From an uncultured Collinsella sp. (GTDB taxonomy: Bacteria; Actinomycetota; Coriobacteriia; Coriobacteriales; Coriobacteriaceae): 64,000 nt of DNA. The DNA is taken from positions 1-64,000 of the forward strand of contig CAUBIC010000002.1 in the NCBI GenBank assembly GCA_958435945.1, given 5' to 3'. The position numbers were made by a program, and so were the translations under genes. The notes under the pieces are model-generated. The model saw only the letters and a program-made list of their open reading frames with translations. It had not been told where the DNA came from and did not search any database. Shown here piece after piece: positions 51,884-60,441 of this stretch (position 1 is the stretch's first letter; the number at the start of each line of letters is the position of its first letter).

Positions 51884-53304
51884 TGCAGGCGAGGCAGACC
51901 CCGACATACGAGGCGAACATCCCAGAAAGGCTCGACGGGGACGGCCCCATGGCGGCAGAACTGGCATCCGCGTACTTCGGTGACCCGCTGCCGTGGCAGC
52001 CGCACCTGCTCGACGCCATGCTCGCCCGCGATGGACGCGACAAGTACCTGCTGCGCTCGATCGGCATATCCATCCCGCGACAGAACGGCAAGAGCTGGGA
52101 CGTTCGCGCCCGCTGCTTCCACGGCGCCCTCAACGGCGAGAAGATTCTGTACACATGCCAGCACGGCGACACCTCAGACCAGATGTTCCAGGAGCTTTCA
52201 AGGCCATTCGAGGACGAGGACGAGCCTGAGCTTAACGCCCTGCTGCTCGCCGTGCGCAAGACCAACGGCCAGCAGGCCATCAAGCTCAAGAACGGCGGCC
52301 TTATCCGCTTCACCACGCGCACCGACTCGCTGGCGCGAGGCAAGACCTACGACGTGCTCATTTACGACGAAGCACAGGAGCTTACGGCCAAGCAGCAGGC
52401 GGCTTCTCTGCCCGCCATCTCGGCAGGGTCGAAGCACAACCCGCAGACAATCTACCTGGGCACGCCGCCAGGCCCCGACAACGTTGGCACGGTGTTCCGC
52501 GACCTCCACGAGGACGTTCACAACGGCAGGTCTGAGATGGGATGGATCGAGTGGGGCGCTACAGAGATCGGCGACGTGCACGACGAGTCGCGATGGTTCG
52601 AGTACAACCCGTCTCTCGGCACAATCCTCGACATAGAGGCCGTACGCGGCGAGTCCGAGCAGATGCAGCCCGACGTCTTCGCGCGTGAGCGCCTTGGCTG
52701 GTGGAGCCCAATCGGAGGAGCCGACTCATACGCGCTTTCGAGCGCCAAGTGGAAGGCGTGCGAGGCGGCGGGGCCGATGCAGGAAGGCAAGCTCGCGTTC
52801 GGCGTGAAGTTCTCGCCCGACGGGTCGCGCGTTGCCGTGTCCTGGGCGAAGGCAGAGCGCGGTGCCGGCTCCTACGTCGAGCTTTACGATCTCATGGGCG
52901 CTGAGGGCGGCACTGTCGGCATATCCGACATGCTGCTGCGCAACCGCGAGGAGATCGCGTGCGTCTGCATCGACGGAAAGAGCGGAGCGGACGCGCTGAA
53001 GCAGCGGCTTCTGGACGGCAGGATGCCGAAGTCGGCGATCGTCATGGGCAGCACCGCGATCGTGCAGGCCGCTGCGACGATGCTGGCCGACGAGGTCAAC
53101 GCCGGGACGACGAGCCACATCGAATCGCCCGCGTTGGACGATTCCGCAACGAAGTCGATCAAGCGCGACATCGGGCGCGACGGCTGGGGCTTCGGCGACG
53201 GCCCCGACTCTTCGTCAGCGCCGATCGAGAGCGCATCGCTGGCCCTATGGGCGGCGAGGACAACCAAGAGAGACCCGAGACGTAAACAGGAGGCAAGCTT
53301 CTGA
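51883..53304 (+). CDS. terL: phage terminase large subunit
   Basis: The 473-residue ATPase-nuclease packages DNA. Walker A-like GISIPRQNGKSWDVRA and Walker B VLIYDEAQELTAKQQ are clear, followed by a coupling segment (IYLGTPPGPDN) and C-terminal RNase H-like nuclease region (VCIDGKSGADALKQRLLD). The start is ATG 51883, or the adjoining GTG 51880. The stop overlaps the portal ATG. Confidence 0.9.
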   Translation: MQARQTPTYEANIPERLDGDGPMAAELASAYFGDPLPWQPHLLDAMLARDGRDKYLLRSIGISIPRQNGKSWDVRARCFHGALNGEKILYTCQHGDTSDQMFQELSRPFEDEDEPELNALLLAVRKTNGQQAIKLKNGGLIRFTTRTDSLARGKTYDVLIYDEAQELTAKQQAASLPAISAGSKHNPQTIYLGTPPGPDNVGTVFRDLHEDVHNGRSEMGWIEWGATEIGDVHDESRWFEYNPSLGTILDIEAVRGESEQMQPDVFARERLGWWSPIGGADSYALSSAKWKACEAAGPMQEGKLAFGVKFSPDGSRVAVSWAKAERGAGSYVELYDLMGAEGGTVGISDMLLRNREEIACVCIDGKSGADALKQRLLDGRMPKSAIVMGSTAIVQAAATMLADEVNAGTTSHIESPALDDSATKSIKRDIGRDGWGFGDGPDSSSAPIESASLALWAARTTKRDPRRKQEASF

Positions 53305-54731
53305 TGGCAGCAGTGAACATGGAACTGGCCGGACAGGTCGCGGCGGCGGAAGGCCTGCGACACGAGGACAAGGCGCTCGTGCGCGAGCTTATGGACACGT
53401 GGCGCACCCACCGATCCCGCAACGTGTTGCGGGAGGACTACTACCTCGGACACGTCGGCGTCAAAGACCTAGGCATCGCCATGCCGAAAGCCCTCGCAAA
53501 GAAGATCAACCCGCGCGTTGACTGGCCCAAGAAGGCGGTGCACGCCTTGGCAGACCGCTCGGTGTTCAACGGCTTCACTGCCGACGACAGTGCCGTTACC
53601 ATGCAGCTGCGCGACATATGTGCCGACAACCAGCTCGAAGCCCTCTACCGCAAGAACCTTATCGGTGAGCTGAAGCACTGCTGCGGCTTCTGGACTGTCA
53701 CGGACGGCGGCGGCAAGCCAATCATCTCCGCGTACCCGGCAACCGCAGCGGCGGCAATCTGGGATGACGCGCAGAAGCGCATCAAGGCCGGTCTCGTTGT
53801 GGCCGAGTCGAAGAAGATGCCAGGTGACACCGAGCGCGTGCCGACCGTCGTGCACCTGCTCACAGAAGACGCGCTGGTGGTGCTTACGCGCGGCAGCGGC
53901 CACTGGGTGGCCGACTACATGGAGCATGGCATGGGTCGCTGTCTCATGGAGCCTATGCCCTACGATGCCACGCTTGAGCGACCGTTCGGCTCCTCGCGCA
54001 TCAGCCGTTCGGTCATGAGCATCACAGACGACGCCATACGCCAACGCGCCCGCATGGAGGTGGCGTCTGAGGCCGCGACGCTGCCGCAGACCTGGCTGCT
54101 CGGCACCTACAAGAAGATGATCAACGGGCAGAACAAGTACGACGCGTCGATGGGGGCGGTCAACGAGATCACCAAAGACCCTGACGGAGACTCGCCGACC
54201 GTGTGGCAGTCGGCCCAGTTGCAGATGGCGCCGCTCACCGAGTACCTGCGCCAGCTAGCATGCCAAATGTCGGCGGTCACCAATGTTCCGGTGTCTTTCT
54301 TCGGCGTGAGCAACGACAACCCATCCTCTTCGGATGCCATCGCTGCATCGCTCGAACCGCTCGTGATCGATGCGAAGAACCTCAACCGCGAGAATGGCAA
54401 CGCTTTGCGCAACGTGGCCTACATGGCGCTCGCTGTGGCGAACGGCACGGATTACGAGACCGAGCGCGATGCCGGCTACAACCTCAACCCGCGCTTCATG
54501 TCCCCGGCCTACCCGTCAATCGTGAGCCTGTCCGACGCCGCGTTGAAGCAGGTGCAGGGTCTGCCGAAGCTCGCCAACTCCGACGTGATGCTCGAAATGC
54601 TCGACTACACAGACGAGCAGATCCAGCGCATCAACAGCGACAACAAGAAGGCACAGGCGAGCGCTGCCGTGGCCTCGCTGTTCGAGCCGAAGGAGGGCGA
54701 GGATGGCGGAGATACCTCGCAGCCTGCTTAA
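53304..54731 (+). CDS. phage portal protein (SPP1 gp6-like)
   Basis: The 475-residue protein resembles SPP1-type portals (HEDKALVRELMDTWRTHRSR start, later VPVSFFGVSNDNPSSSDAIA). It forms the dodecameric ring through which DNA enters and leaves. The C-terminal Ala/Glu tail overlaps the next gene by 29 nt. Confidence 0.88.
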   Translation: MAAVNMELAGQVAAAEGLRHEDKALVRELMDTWRTHRSRNVLREDYYLGHVGVKDLGIAMPKALAKKINPRVDWPKKAVHALADRSVFNGFTADDSAVTMQLRDICADNQLEALYRKNLIGELKHCCGFWTVTDGGGKPIISAYPATAAAAIWDDAQKRIKAGLVVAESKKMPGDTERVPTVVHLLTEDALVVLTRGSGHWVADYMEHGMGRCLMEPMPYDATLERPFGSSRISRSVMSITDDAIRQRARMEVASEAATLPQTWLLGTYKKMINGQNKYDASMGAVNEITKDPDGDSPTVWQSAQLQMAPLTEYLRQLACQMSAVTNVPVSFFGVSNDNPSSSDAIAASLEPLVIDAKNLNRENGNALRNVAYMALAVANGTDYETERDAGYNLNPRFMSPAYPSIVSLSDAALKQVQGLPKLANSDVMLEMLDYTDEQIQRINSDNKKAQASAAVASLFEPKEGEDGGDTSQPA

Positions 54732-55956
54732 CGAGCTTACGGACGAGATCAACGCGCTATCTGGAATGGCGCAGCGCCAAGCCGGCGACGCGCTCACCCG
54801 CTTGGTGGCCGACTGGGAGGCGAGCGGGAACGGCGACATAGCGGCGCTGCGAGAGGCGGCCTACGAGGTGATCGAGACGGCTTGCGGCTACTACGCCGAC
54901 ACCGTTGCGGCTGGCCGCGCCGCCGAGTTCTATGACGCCGTGCGCAAGGCGCAGGACGCGCCCGGGAAGTACGCCGCCGTCGCCGAGTCGCTGCGCGACC
55001 CCCAGGCGACGTACGGCTCGGTGAAGGCGTTCATGGTAAGCGTGGTGAAGCAGGGAGCCACCGACATGTTCGTGGCCGCGTGCGTTCGCCGCCTCGATGC
55101 AGAGATCCGCAAGGCCGCGAACATGTGCGTGGCGCACAACGTCTCCAAAGACCCGGCGAAACCGAGGTACGCACGCGTGCCGTCTGGCGAGACGTGCGGT
55201 TTCTGCCTCATGCTCTCCTCGTTCGGCTTCAACTACAAGACAAAGGAGGCCGCAAGCCACTCGCACCCAAAGTGCGACTGCCGCGTCGTGCCGAGCTTCG
55301 GCAAGGGATCAAAGGTCAAGGGCTACGACCCCGACGGCATGTACGACAGGTTCAACGAGTGCATGGACGCGCTCGGCGGGCGCAACGGCATACGCTCAGA
55401 TTGGGATGCCTTGCCCGATGCCGAGCGCGAGGCGTACATCAAGGAGCATGGCGGAAAAGCCAGCAAGGCGTTCGACAAGTACGTGAACAAGCGCATGGTC
55501 GAGGAGATCGAGACCAGAGACCCGAAATGGTACGCAACTGGCACGGAACCAAAAATCGGATTTGTCAGCAAAGGGGTGGAGAAGCGGGCGACCAAAGCGG
55601 AAATAGGAACAGCGAAGAGGCTGGCGCATCACGGCGTTGCCCCGACGTTCATCCAAGATTACAGATGGGTTCAGGAAGATGGGAGAAAGCGCAAAGTCGG
55701 GCTTCCAGACCTGAAAAACGGAATCGAAATCAAGACAATCGGAACGTCTGGAAACGCATGGGGCGCAATGAAGAACTACCTTGACAGCACGGCTGGAAAG
55801 GAGGGCGTCAAGTGCATGGTCGTTGACAACTCCGTATCCGAGCGAATAGACGACAATGCACTAATATCAGCGGCAAAGGATCTCGCGCCTAAGTACCCAA
55901 AGGTCGCGCATGTGCGCCTGCTGCTGAAGGATGGCAGGTACATAGCTGTCAAATAA
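54703..55956 (+). CDS. MuF-type minor head protein with CdiA-like nuclease C-terminus
   Basis: The 417-residue protein has two parts. Residues about 1-250 are a VG15/MuF-type head protein (SGETCGFCLMLSSFGFNY then HSHPKCDCRVVP, with paired Cys). Residues about 307-417 look like the CdiA C-terminal tRNase domain: VGLPDLKNGIEIKTIG gives D336, E342 and K344 as a PD-(D/E)xK-like site. The DNA of this part is less GC-rich than its neighbours. MuF-toxin fusions are known in temperate phages. No immunity gene follows before the terminator. Confidence 0.8.
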   Translation: MAEIPRSLLNELTDEINALSGMAQRQAGDALTRLVADWEASGNGDIAALREAAYEVIETACGYYADTVAAGRAAEFYDAVRKAQDAPGKYAAVAESLRDPQATYGSVKAFMVSVVKQGATDMFVAACVRRLDAEIRKAANMCVAHNVSKDPAKPRYARVPSGETCGFCLMLSSFGFNYKTKEAASHSHPKCDCRVVPSFGKGSKVKGYDPDGMYDRFNECMDALGGRNGIRSDWDALPDAEREAYIKEHGGKASKAFDKYVNKRMVEEIETRDPKWYATGTEPKIGFVSKGVEKRATKAEIGTAKRLAHHGVAPTFIQDYRWVQEDGRKRKVGLPDLKNGIEIKTIGTSGNAWGAMKNYLDSTAGKEGVKCMVVDNSVSERIDDNALISAAKDLAPKYPKVAHVRLLLKDGRYIAVK

Positions 55957-55959
55957 AAA

Positions 55960-56005
55960 GGAACGGCACCGAAAACCTCAAAAGTAGAGGGCAGCATGCC
56001 GTTCC
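55960..56005 (+). other. structured hairpin after the MuF-toxin gene
   Basis: A perfect 9-bp helix (GGAACGGCA at 55960-55968 with TGCCGTTCC at 55997-56005) encloses an internal loop and a CCTC/GAGG helix (55976-55990). It begins 3 nt past the stop. It is too complex for a terminator and has no U-tract. Confidence 0.55.
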
Positions 56006-56036
56006 ATCAACAGATTATACCAGTGCAAATAGGCAA

Positions 56037-56060
56037 GGGCCACCTACGGGTGGCCCTTTT
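56037..56060 (+). terminator. strong terminator before the scaffold gene
   Basis: GGGCCACC (56037-56044), a TACG tetraloop, GGTGGCCC (56049-56056) and TTTT form a textbook intrinsic terminator. Confidence 0.85.
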
Positions 56061-56098
56061 CATGCCGAATCTCACGCTCATAAGAAACTGTCGCGGAC

Positions 56099-56165
56099 GG
56101 GCCGCACGGCCCAACTAACGAACCGTTGAGCAGCCGCACGGCAGCTCAGGCGTGCCGCACGGCAC
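56099..56165. repeat. three GCCGCACGGC repeats before the scaffold gene
   Basis: The palindromic 10-mer GCCGCACGGC occurs at 56101-56110, 56133-56142 and 56154-56163. The outer copies extend to 14-nt palindromes (GGGCCGCACGGCCC and GTGCCGCACGGCAC). The last lies 15 nt before the scaffold ATG. Confidence 0.7.
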
Positions 56166-56180
56166 GGGAAAGGACGCGAC

Positions 56181-56657
56181 ATGGCAGAGGCGAACGAACC
56201 CACACAAGCACCAGGAGCAGAAGGCGGAGATGGCGCCAACCAGGAGCCGCCCGTCGACTACAAGGCGCTGTACGAGGCCGAGAAGAAGCACTCGCGCGAG
56301 TGGGAGAAGAAGGCAAAGGCCAACAGAACCGCAGCGGCGGCGCTTGAGGAGGCCAACAACGCGAACAAGACAGCCGAAGACCAGATCGCCGACCTCAAGA
56401 AGAGGCTCGACGACAAGGAGAAGGAAGAGAAGCGGTCGAAGATCGCGGCCAAGGTCGCGCAGGAGAAGGGCGTGCCGGCGAGCCTGATCGTCGGCGACGA
56501 CGAGGAAAGCATGTCCAAGTGGGCAGACGACATGCTCGCCGCGTTCAAGAAGCCGCCCGCGCCCAAGGTCGAGAAGCCGGGAAGCTTCCCGAAGCCGGGC
56601 GACGGCGACAAATCGGAGCTGCGCGACTTCACGCGCCAGCTCCTCGGTAACAACTAG
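56181..56657 (+). CDS. phage scaffolding protein
   Basis: The 158-residue protein has a disordered acidic N-terminus, a long coiled coil (WEKKAKANRTAAAALEEANN then KTAEDQIADLKKRLDDKEKE) and a basic helical tail, a usual scaffold layout (DUF4355/gp20-like). It lies directly before the capsid gene. AAAGGACGCG precedes the ATG. Confidence 0.85.
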   Translation: MAEANEPTQAPGAEGGDGANQEPPVDYKALYEAEKKHSREWEKKAKANRTAAAALEEANNANKTAEDQIADLKKRLDDKEKEEKRSKIAAKVAQEKGVPASLIVGDDEESMSKWADDMLAAFKKPPAPKVEKPGSFPKPGDGDKSELRDFTRQLLGNN

Positions 56658-56676
56658 AGACAAGTAAGGAGCCGAA

Positions 56677-57555
56677 ATGGCTAACGACACCAGCAAGGTC
56701 AAGCTCCCGCACAAGGTAGTGACCTCCATCATCAACAAGGCGAAGGACACCTCCACCATCGCGGCGCTGTCCCCCAGCACCCCGCAGACGTTCTCCGACA
56801 CCACCTACATCGTGTTCAACCCGACAACTGAGGCTGAGGTAGTTGCGGAGGGCGCGAAGAAGAGCGGTTCCGAGGTCTCCACCACGCCGATCGTCGCAAA
56901 GCGCGTGAAGGTAGTCACGACCACACGCGTCTCCGACGAGCTGCGCTGGGCCGACGAGGACAACCAGCTTGAGATCGTGACCAACATCATCGCCGACCAG
57001 ACCGCCGCGATTGGCCGAGCGCTCGACTACGTGGTCTACCACGCCGTGTCCCCCAAGACGGGCACCGCGCTCGATGGCTACACCGCGCTCACCGCAGGGG
57101 CCAACGCCGTAACCGCCTCGGCATCCGCAGTCGACGACATCGACGCGCTGGCCGACGCGCTTATCGACTACGACATCAACGGTTTCGCGCTCTCCCGTAA
57201 GTTCGCCGCAGACCTCCGCAAGCTGCGCATTCCCGCCACCGGCCAGCGCCTCTACCCGGAGATCCCGCTGTCCCTCAACGTCGGCAACATCGACGGCATC
57301 CCCGCCGCGACCTCCGGCACCGTCAACGGTCGCCGCTGCAAGACCGACCCGAAGGTGGCGGGCATCATGGGCGACTTCTCCACCATCAAGTGGGGCATGG
57401 TGCGCGACATGACCTCCGAGATCATCGAGTACGGCGACCCCGACAACACCGGTCAGGACCTGAAGGGATACAACCAGGTCGCGTACCGCACCGAGGCGGT
57501 CCTTGCCTACGCGGTTCTCGACCCCAAGGCCTTCGCCATCCTGAAGACGGCCTAG
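56677..57555 (+). CDS. phage major capsid protein (HK97 fold)
   Basis: The 292-residue protein has features of short HK97-fold capsid proteins: N-arm ending TYIVFNPTTEAEVVAEGAKK, a P-domain helix (LADALIDYDINGFALSRKFA) and a C-terminal strand (YNQVAYRTEAVLAYAVLDPK). There is no fused scaffold or protease. GTAAGGAG precedes the ATG. Confidence 0.88.
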   Translation: MANDTSKVKLPHKVVTSIINKAKDTSTIAALSPSTPQTFSDTTYIVFNPTTEAEVVAEGAKKSGSEVSTTPIVAKRVKVVTTTRVSDELRWADEDNQLEIVTNIIADQTAAIGRALDYVVYHAVSPKTGTALDGYTALTAGANAVTASASAVDDIDALADALIDYDINGFALSRKFAADLRKLRIPATGQRLYPEIPLSLNVGNIDGIPAATSGTVNGRRCKTDPKVAGIMGDFSTIKWGMVRDMTSEIIEYGDPDNTGQDLKGYNQVAYRTEAVLAYAVLDPKAFAILKTA

Positions 57556-57567
57556 GGGGCGGTAACC

Positions 57568-57849
57568 ATGGCGAACCTTGTGCAGAAGTTCATCGTCGAG
57601 GACGCATCCAAGGCATCCCCGATCCTCCCGCAGCACGTCTGCTTCGTGACCGCCGACGGCGAGCCTGTCGGCATCTCCAAACAGGCCGCAAACCCTGGTG
57701 CGAACCCGACCATCGCCAAGGTGGTCAAGTGCCTCGTCGACGCTGGCGTGATGGCCGCGACCTCCGAGGCGTCCGAGCAGAAGGCCGGCGAGAATGCCGC
57801 GAAGCCGGTTGACTCCGGCAAGGCCGAAGAGCCTGCCAGCGAGGAGTAG
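57568..57849 (+). CDS. phage head-associated protein
   Basis: The 93-residue protein (MANLVQKFIVEDASKASPIL) has a small folded part and an Ala/Glu-rich acidic tail. Position between capsid and connector suggests a head decoration or fibre-support role, which is inference. Confidence 0.65.
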   Translation: MANLVQKFIVEDASKASPILPQHVCFVTADGEPVGISKQAANPGANPTIAKVVKCLVDAGVMAATSEASEQKAGENAAKPVDSGKAEEPASEE

Positions 57850-57853
57850 GCGC

Positions 57854-58252
57854 ATGGAGCCGCTAGCGACCATCGAAGACTACAGGGCGAGGTACGGCGA
57901 CCCGACCGACGAGGCACGCGCCGCGACCCTGCTCTCAGACGCGTCAGACCTGCTCATGAGCGCCTACGAATCAAACGTGGGCGACTACGAGCGCGGCAAG
58001 GTAGCCGCCTTCGACCGATCTGCCGCAGCGGTGTGCTGCCTCGTGGTCAACAGGGTCTTGTCTGCACCAGCAGCTCTGGCGGGTGCCATGCAGTACAGCC
58101 AGGGCGCAGGCGGCTACACGGCCAGCGTGTCGTACGGGTCTGCCCTCGGCGAAATGTACCTGGGAAAGACGGAGCTGAAGCGCCTCGGGCTGCTCGACCA
58201 GCGCATCGGGGCGCTCCAACCGGTTGGGAGTGATGCCGAATGGGACTCATAA
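57854..58252 (+). CDS. phage head-tail connector (gp15/gp19-like)
   Basis: The 132-residue protein begins LATIEDYRARYGDPTDEARA, a usual connector start, with helices then a short strand segment (GGYTASVSYGSALGEMYLGK). It is the first adaptor after the portal ring. ATG 57854 follows GAGGAGTAGG. Confidence 0.8.
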   Translation: MEPLATIEDYRARYGDPTDEARAATLLSDASDLLMSAYESNVGDYERGKVAAFDRSAAAVCCLVVNRVLSAPAALAGAMQYSQGAGGYTASVSYGSALGEMYLGKTELKRLGLLDQRIGALQPVGSDAEWDS

Positions 58253-58578
58253 ACACCGAATCGGTGACGGTCACAACACCAGTGGTCGACTTCGATTCGC
58301 TCGGCGAGCCTATCGAGCGCGGCAGCGTGAACACCGCTATAGAGGGCGTGATCGTGTGCCCGGGGGCCACGTCGGAACTCGACGCATCGCGCCCCGATGG
58401 CACTGAGGTCGCCTACACGCTGTGTTTCCCCAAGAGCTTCACCGCATCGCTCAAGGGGTGCCGCGTGAACGTTCGAGGCACCGAGTACCGCGTCATAGGC
58501 GACCCGCAGCGCTACGACCCGGAAAACACCCCAGGCGATTGGAACCTCACCGTGGAAGTGGGGCGCACCGATGGCTAA
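58240..58578 (+). CDS. phage head-tail joining protein (stopper)
   Basis: The 112-residue beta-rich protein (LINTESVTVTTPVVDFDSLG then CRVNVRGTEYRVIGDPQRYD) fits the head-closure/stopper family in size and position. It overlaps both neighbours by a few bases. Confidence 0.75.
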   Translation: MGLINTESVTVTTPVVDFDSLGEPIERGSVNTAIEGVIVCPGATSELDASRPDGTEVAYTLCFPKSFTASLKGCRVNVRGTEYRVIGDPQRYDPENTPGDWNLTVEVGRTDG

Positions 58579-58861
58579 GTGCAAGGTGAAGTTCGAGTGG
58601 AAGGGCTGGAAGCGCGGCGGCTATGCCGAGGTTATGAACTCAGGCGCGGTGCAAACGCTTCTTAAGAAGAAGGCAGACGCCGCAGCGGCATCGTGCAACT
58701 CGTCCTTCTCCCGGCACCCCGGCGAGGGTGCCGGCTACATAGTCCGCAAGTTCAAGGGCAAGCTCGCAAACGGCTTCGTGGTTACCACGGCGACTCCGCA
58801 CGCCCATGCGAGCGAGCGCAAGCACAACCGCCTCAGATCCATGTTCGGAGGCGGTGAGTGA
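58571..58861 (+). CDS. HK97 gp10-like tail completion protein
   Basis: The 96-residue basic protein (KVKFEWKGWKRGGYAEVMNS, later TTATPHAHASERKHNRLRSM) resembles gp10-like completion proteins, which often contain a late ATPHAxxxE motif. Its stop overlaps the next start. Confidence 0.75.
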   Translation: MAKCKVKFEWKGWKRGGYAEVMNSGAVQTLLKKKADAAAASCNSSFSRHPGEGAGYIVRKFKGKLANGFVVTTATPHAHASERKHNRLRSMFGGGE

Positions 58862-59202
58862 TGGACGTGGAGCGCATGGTGGCGCAGCGGCTCATGGACG
58901 AGACCGGCATCAAGGCCGTGCTCGACGTACCAGCCGACAGGCCCAGCGAGTTCATATCGGTGTCGCAGACCGGATCTAGCCGCAGCGGCTGCATCAACCG
59001 TGTGCAGCTCGTGGCGCAGTCATGGGCGAAGACCCGCAGACGCGCCGCAGAGATCGCCGAAGCCGTGGAGCACGCAGTGTCGAGTCTCATGGACGAGGAG
59101 TGCGTGTTCGAGGCCACGTGCGGAGACACGTACCGCTGGGACGACCCGGACAGCCGCCAGCGCCGATACCAGACCAACGTAAACGTAACCATTTGCGAAT
59201 AG
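58861..59202 (+). CDS. phage tail terminator-like protein
   Basis: The 113-residue protein (VERMVAQRLMDETGIKAVLD) has an alpha/beta pattern typical of tail terminator proteins and the expected position before the tail tube gene. ATG 58861 is chosen; GTG 58858 is in frame. Confidence 0.72.
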   Translation: MDVERMVAQRLMDETGIKAVLDVPADRPSEFISVSQTGSSRSGCINRVQLVAQSWAKTRRRAAEIAEAVEHAVSSLMDEECVFEATCGDTYRWDDPDSRQRRYQTNVNVTICE

Positions 59203-59210
59203 GAGACGAC

Positions 59211-59786
59211 ATGGCACTTTTCAAGAAAAACGAGACCAAGAACGTCTCGTCCACCAAGGGCGTGAAGGGCGGATATATCTTCGTGGCCCCGACAGGCACC
59301 ATCCTCCCCACCGACATCAAGACCAATCTCGCCGAAGCCTTCCTCAACCTCGGCTTCATCTCCGAGGATGGATACACCGAGTCCGAGGAGACCGACGCCA
59401 ACGAGCTGAAGGACATGAACGGCGACCTCATGGACTCCGCCACGACCTCGCGCGTGGAGTCCGCGAAGCTCACGCTCGCAGAGATCAAGGCGCAGACCCT
59501 CAAGGTCATGTACGGCGCCGACAACGTGACCGACCTCGACGGCGTTATCACCGTAGAGCACAACGGCAACAAGGACGAGGCGTGGTCGATCGTGCTCGAA
59601 CTCGTGCTCAAGAACGGTCGCCGCTGGCGCAAGGTCGTGCCAGCCGCCAAGTCCTCTGAGCTCGACGATATCAAGCTCGCCGTGAGCGAGATTGCCGGGC
59701 GCCAGATCACGTTCAAATACCTGGTCGATAGCAACGGCAACACCTGCTACGACTACATCGAGTCAACCGAGACCAACAACGCCTAG
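59211..59786 (+). CDS. phage major tail (tube) protein
   Basis: The 191-residue protein (NETKNVSSTKGVKGGYIFVA, later KNGRRWRKVVPAAKSSELDD) has the beta-rich pattern of siphovirus tube proteins. ATAGGAGACGAC precedes the ATG 59211. The tape-measure and chaperone genes follow as expected for a long flexible tail. Confidence 0.85.
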   Translation: MALFKKNETKNVSSTKGVKGGYIFVAPTGTILPTDIKTNLAEAFLNLGFISEDGYTESEETDANELKDMNGDLMDSATTSRVESAKLTLAEIKAQTLKVMYGADNVTDLDGVITVEHNGNKDEAWSIVLELVLKNGRRWRKVVPAAKSSELDDIKLAVSEIAGRQITFKYLVDSNGNTCYDYIESTETNNA

Positions 59787-59797
59787 GGGGAAAGAGA

Positions 59798-60046
59798 ATG
59801 ACCGAGATCACCTTTACCGTCGACGGCGTTGACGGCGAGTTCGCCGCAGACCTCGACGAGCTGAAGTCCTACAAAACCGTGAAGCAATTCGCCCGAAGCG
59901 AAACCGACCCGGCGGGGATGATGGACGCCATGGAGCGCATCTTCATGGGTCGAGACGAGGAGTATATCGAAGCCCTCGGCGGAACGTCATACGACATGCG
60001 CCGCCTGTGCGACGCGGCCTTCGAGGCGGCAAAGACAAAAAACTAG
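59798..60046 (+). CDS. tail assembly chaperone, short form (gpG-like)
   Basis: The 82-residue protein (TEITFTVDGVDGEFAADLDE) is the upstream chaperone. Its last codons are part of the A-AAA-AAC slippery site, so a fraction of ribosomes shift -1 and make the longer fusion. GGGGGAAAGAGA precedes the ATG. Confidence 0.85.
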   Translation: MTEITFTVDGVDGEFAADLDELKSYKTVKQFARSETDPAGMMDAMERIFMGRDEEYIEALGGTSYDMRRLCDAAFEAAKTKN

Positions 60047-60086
60047 TAGGCTTCGCCAGCGACCTCGAGAACAGGCGCGGCGAAGC
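60037..60086 (+). promoter_or_regulatory. programmed -1 ribosomal frameshift signal
   Basis: The heptamer A AAA AAC (60037-60043), in the reading phase of the short chaperone, is followed by TAG, a 6-nt spacer and a perfect 8-bp hairpin (GCTTCGCC at 60050-60057, GGCGAAGC at 60079-60086). A -1 slip enters the downstream frame exactly. Confidence 0.9.
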
Positions 60087-60441
60087 GATAGCAGACTTCC
60101 AGCAGTTCTACGGCATAGCCCTGCCATTGGATGGAGCGCCCGAAGACCTCGATCGGATGGCGCTCCTCTGGCAGCACCTCCCCGACAACTCGCGCCTCGC
60201 CAAGGCGCAGTACCCGCAACTCAGGTGGAGCACGACCGACTACATGCTCTGGCGTATCGAGCACCAGCTTCGGTGCATCGCCTGGGGCATGGCCGACAAG
60301 AAGGACAGGAGCGCGGAGCCTCCCGAGCCTATCAAGACGCCGGCGCAGCTCGCAGAGCTTGAGCGCCACCGCGCGAACGCGCTGGAAGCCAAGGAAGAGA
60401 TAGACAAGATCCTGGGGATAGGAGGGGAAGATGGCGACTAG
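60043..60441 (+). CDS. tail assembly chaperone, frameshifted extension (gpGT-like)
   Basis: After -1 slippage the frame reads LVGFASDLENRRGEAIADFQ for 132 residues, so the fusion with the 82-residue short form is about 214 residues. This frame has no good start of its own (an ATG at 59998 or weak codons give no ribosome site). The fusion is expected to bind the tape measure protein during tail assembly. The stop overlaps the tape-measure start. Confidence 0.88.
   Translation, partial: LVGFASDLENRRGEAIADFQQFYGIALPLDGAPEDLDRMALLWQHLPDNSRLAKAQYPQLRWSTTDYMLWRIEHQLRCIAWGMADKKDRSAEPPEPIKTPAQLAELERHRANALEAKEEIDKILGIGGEDGD

Noticed and set aside
55996..56118. About 40-codon frame after the MuF-toxin gene as immunity gene
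   Set aside because: Starts inside the hairpin, has no ribosome site and runs through the terminator.
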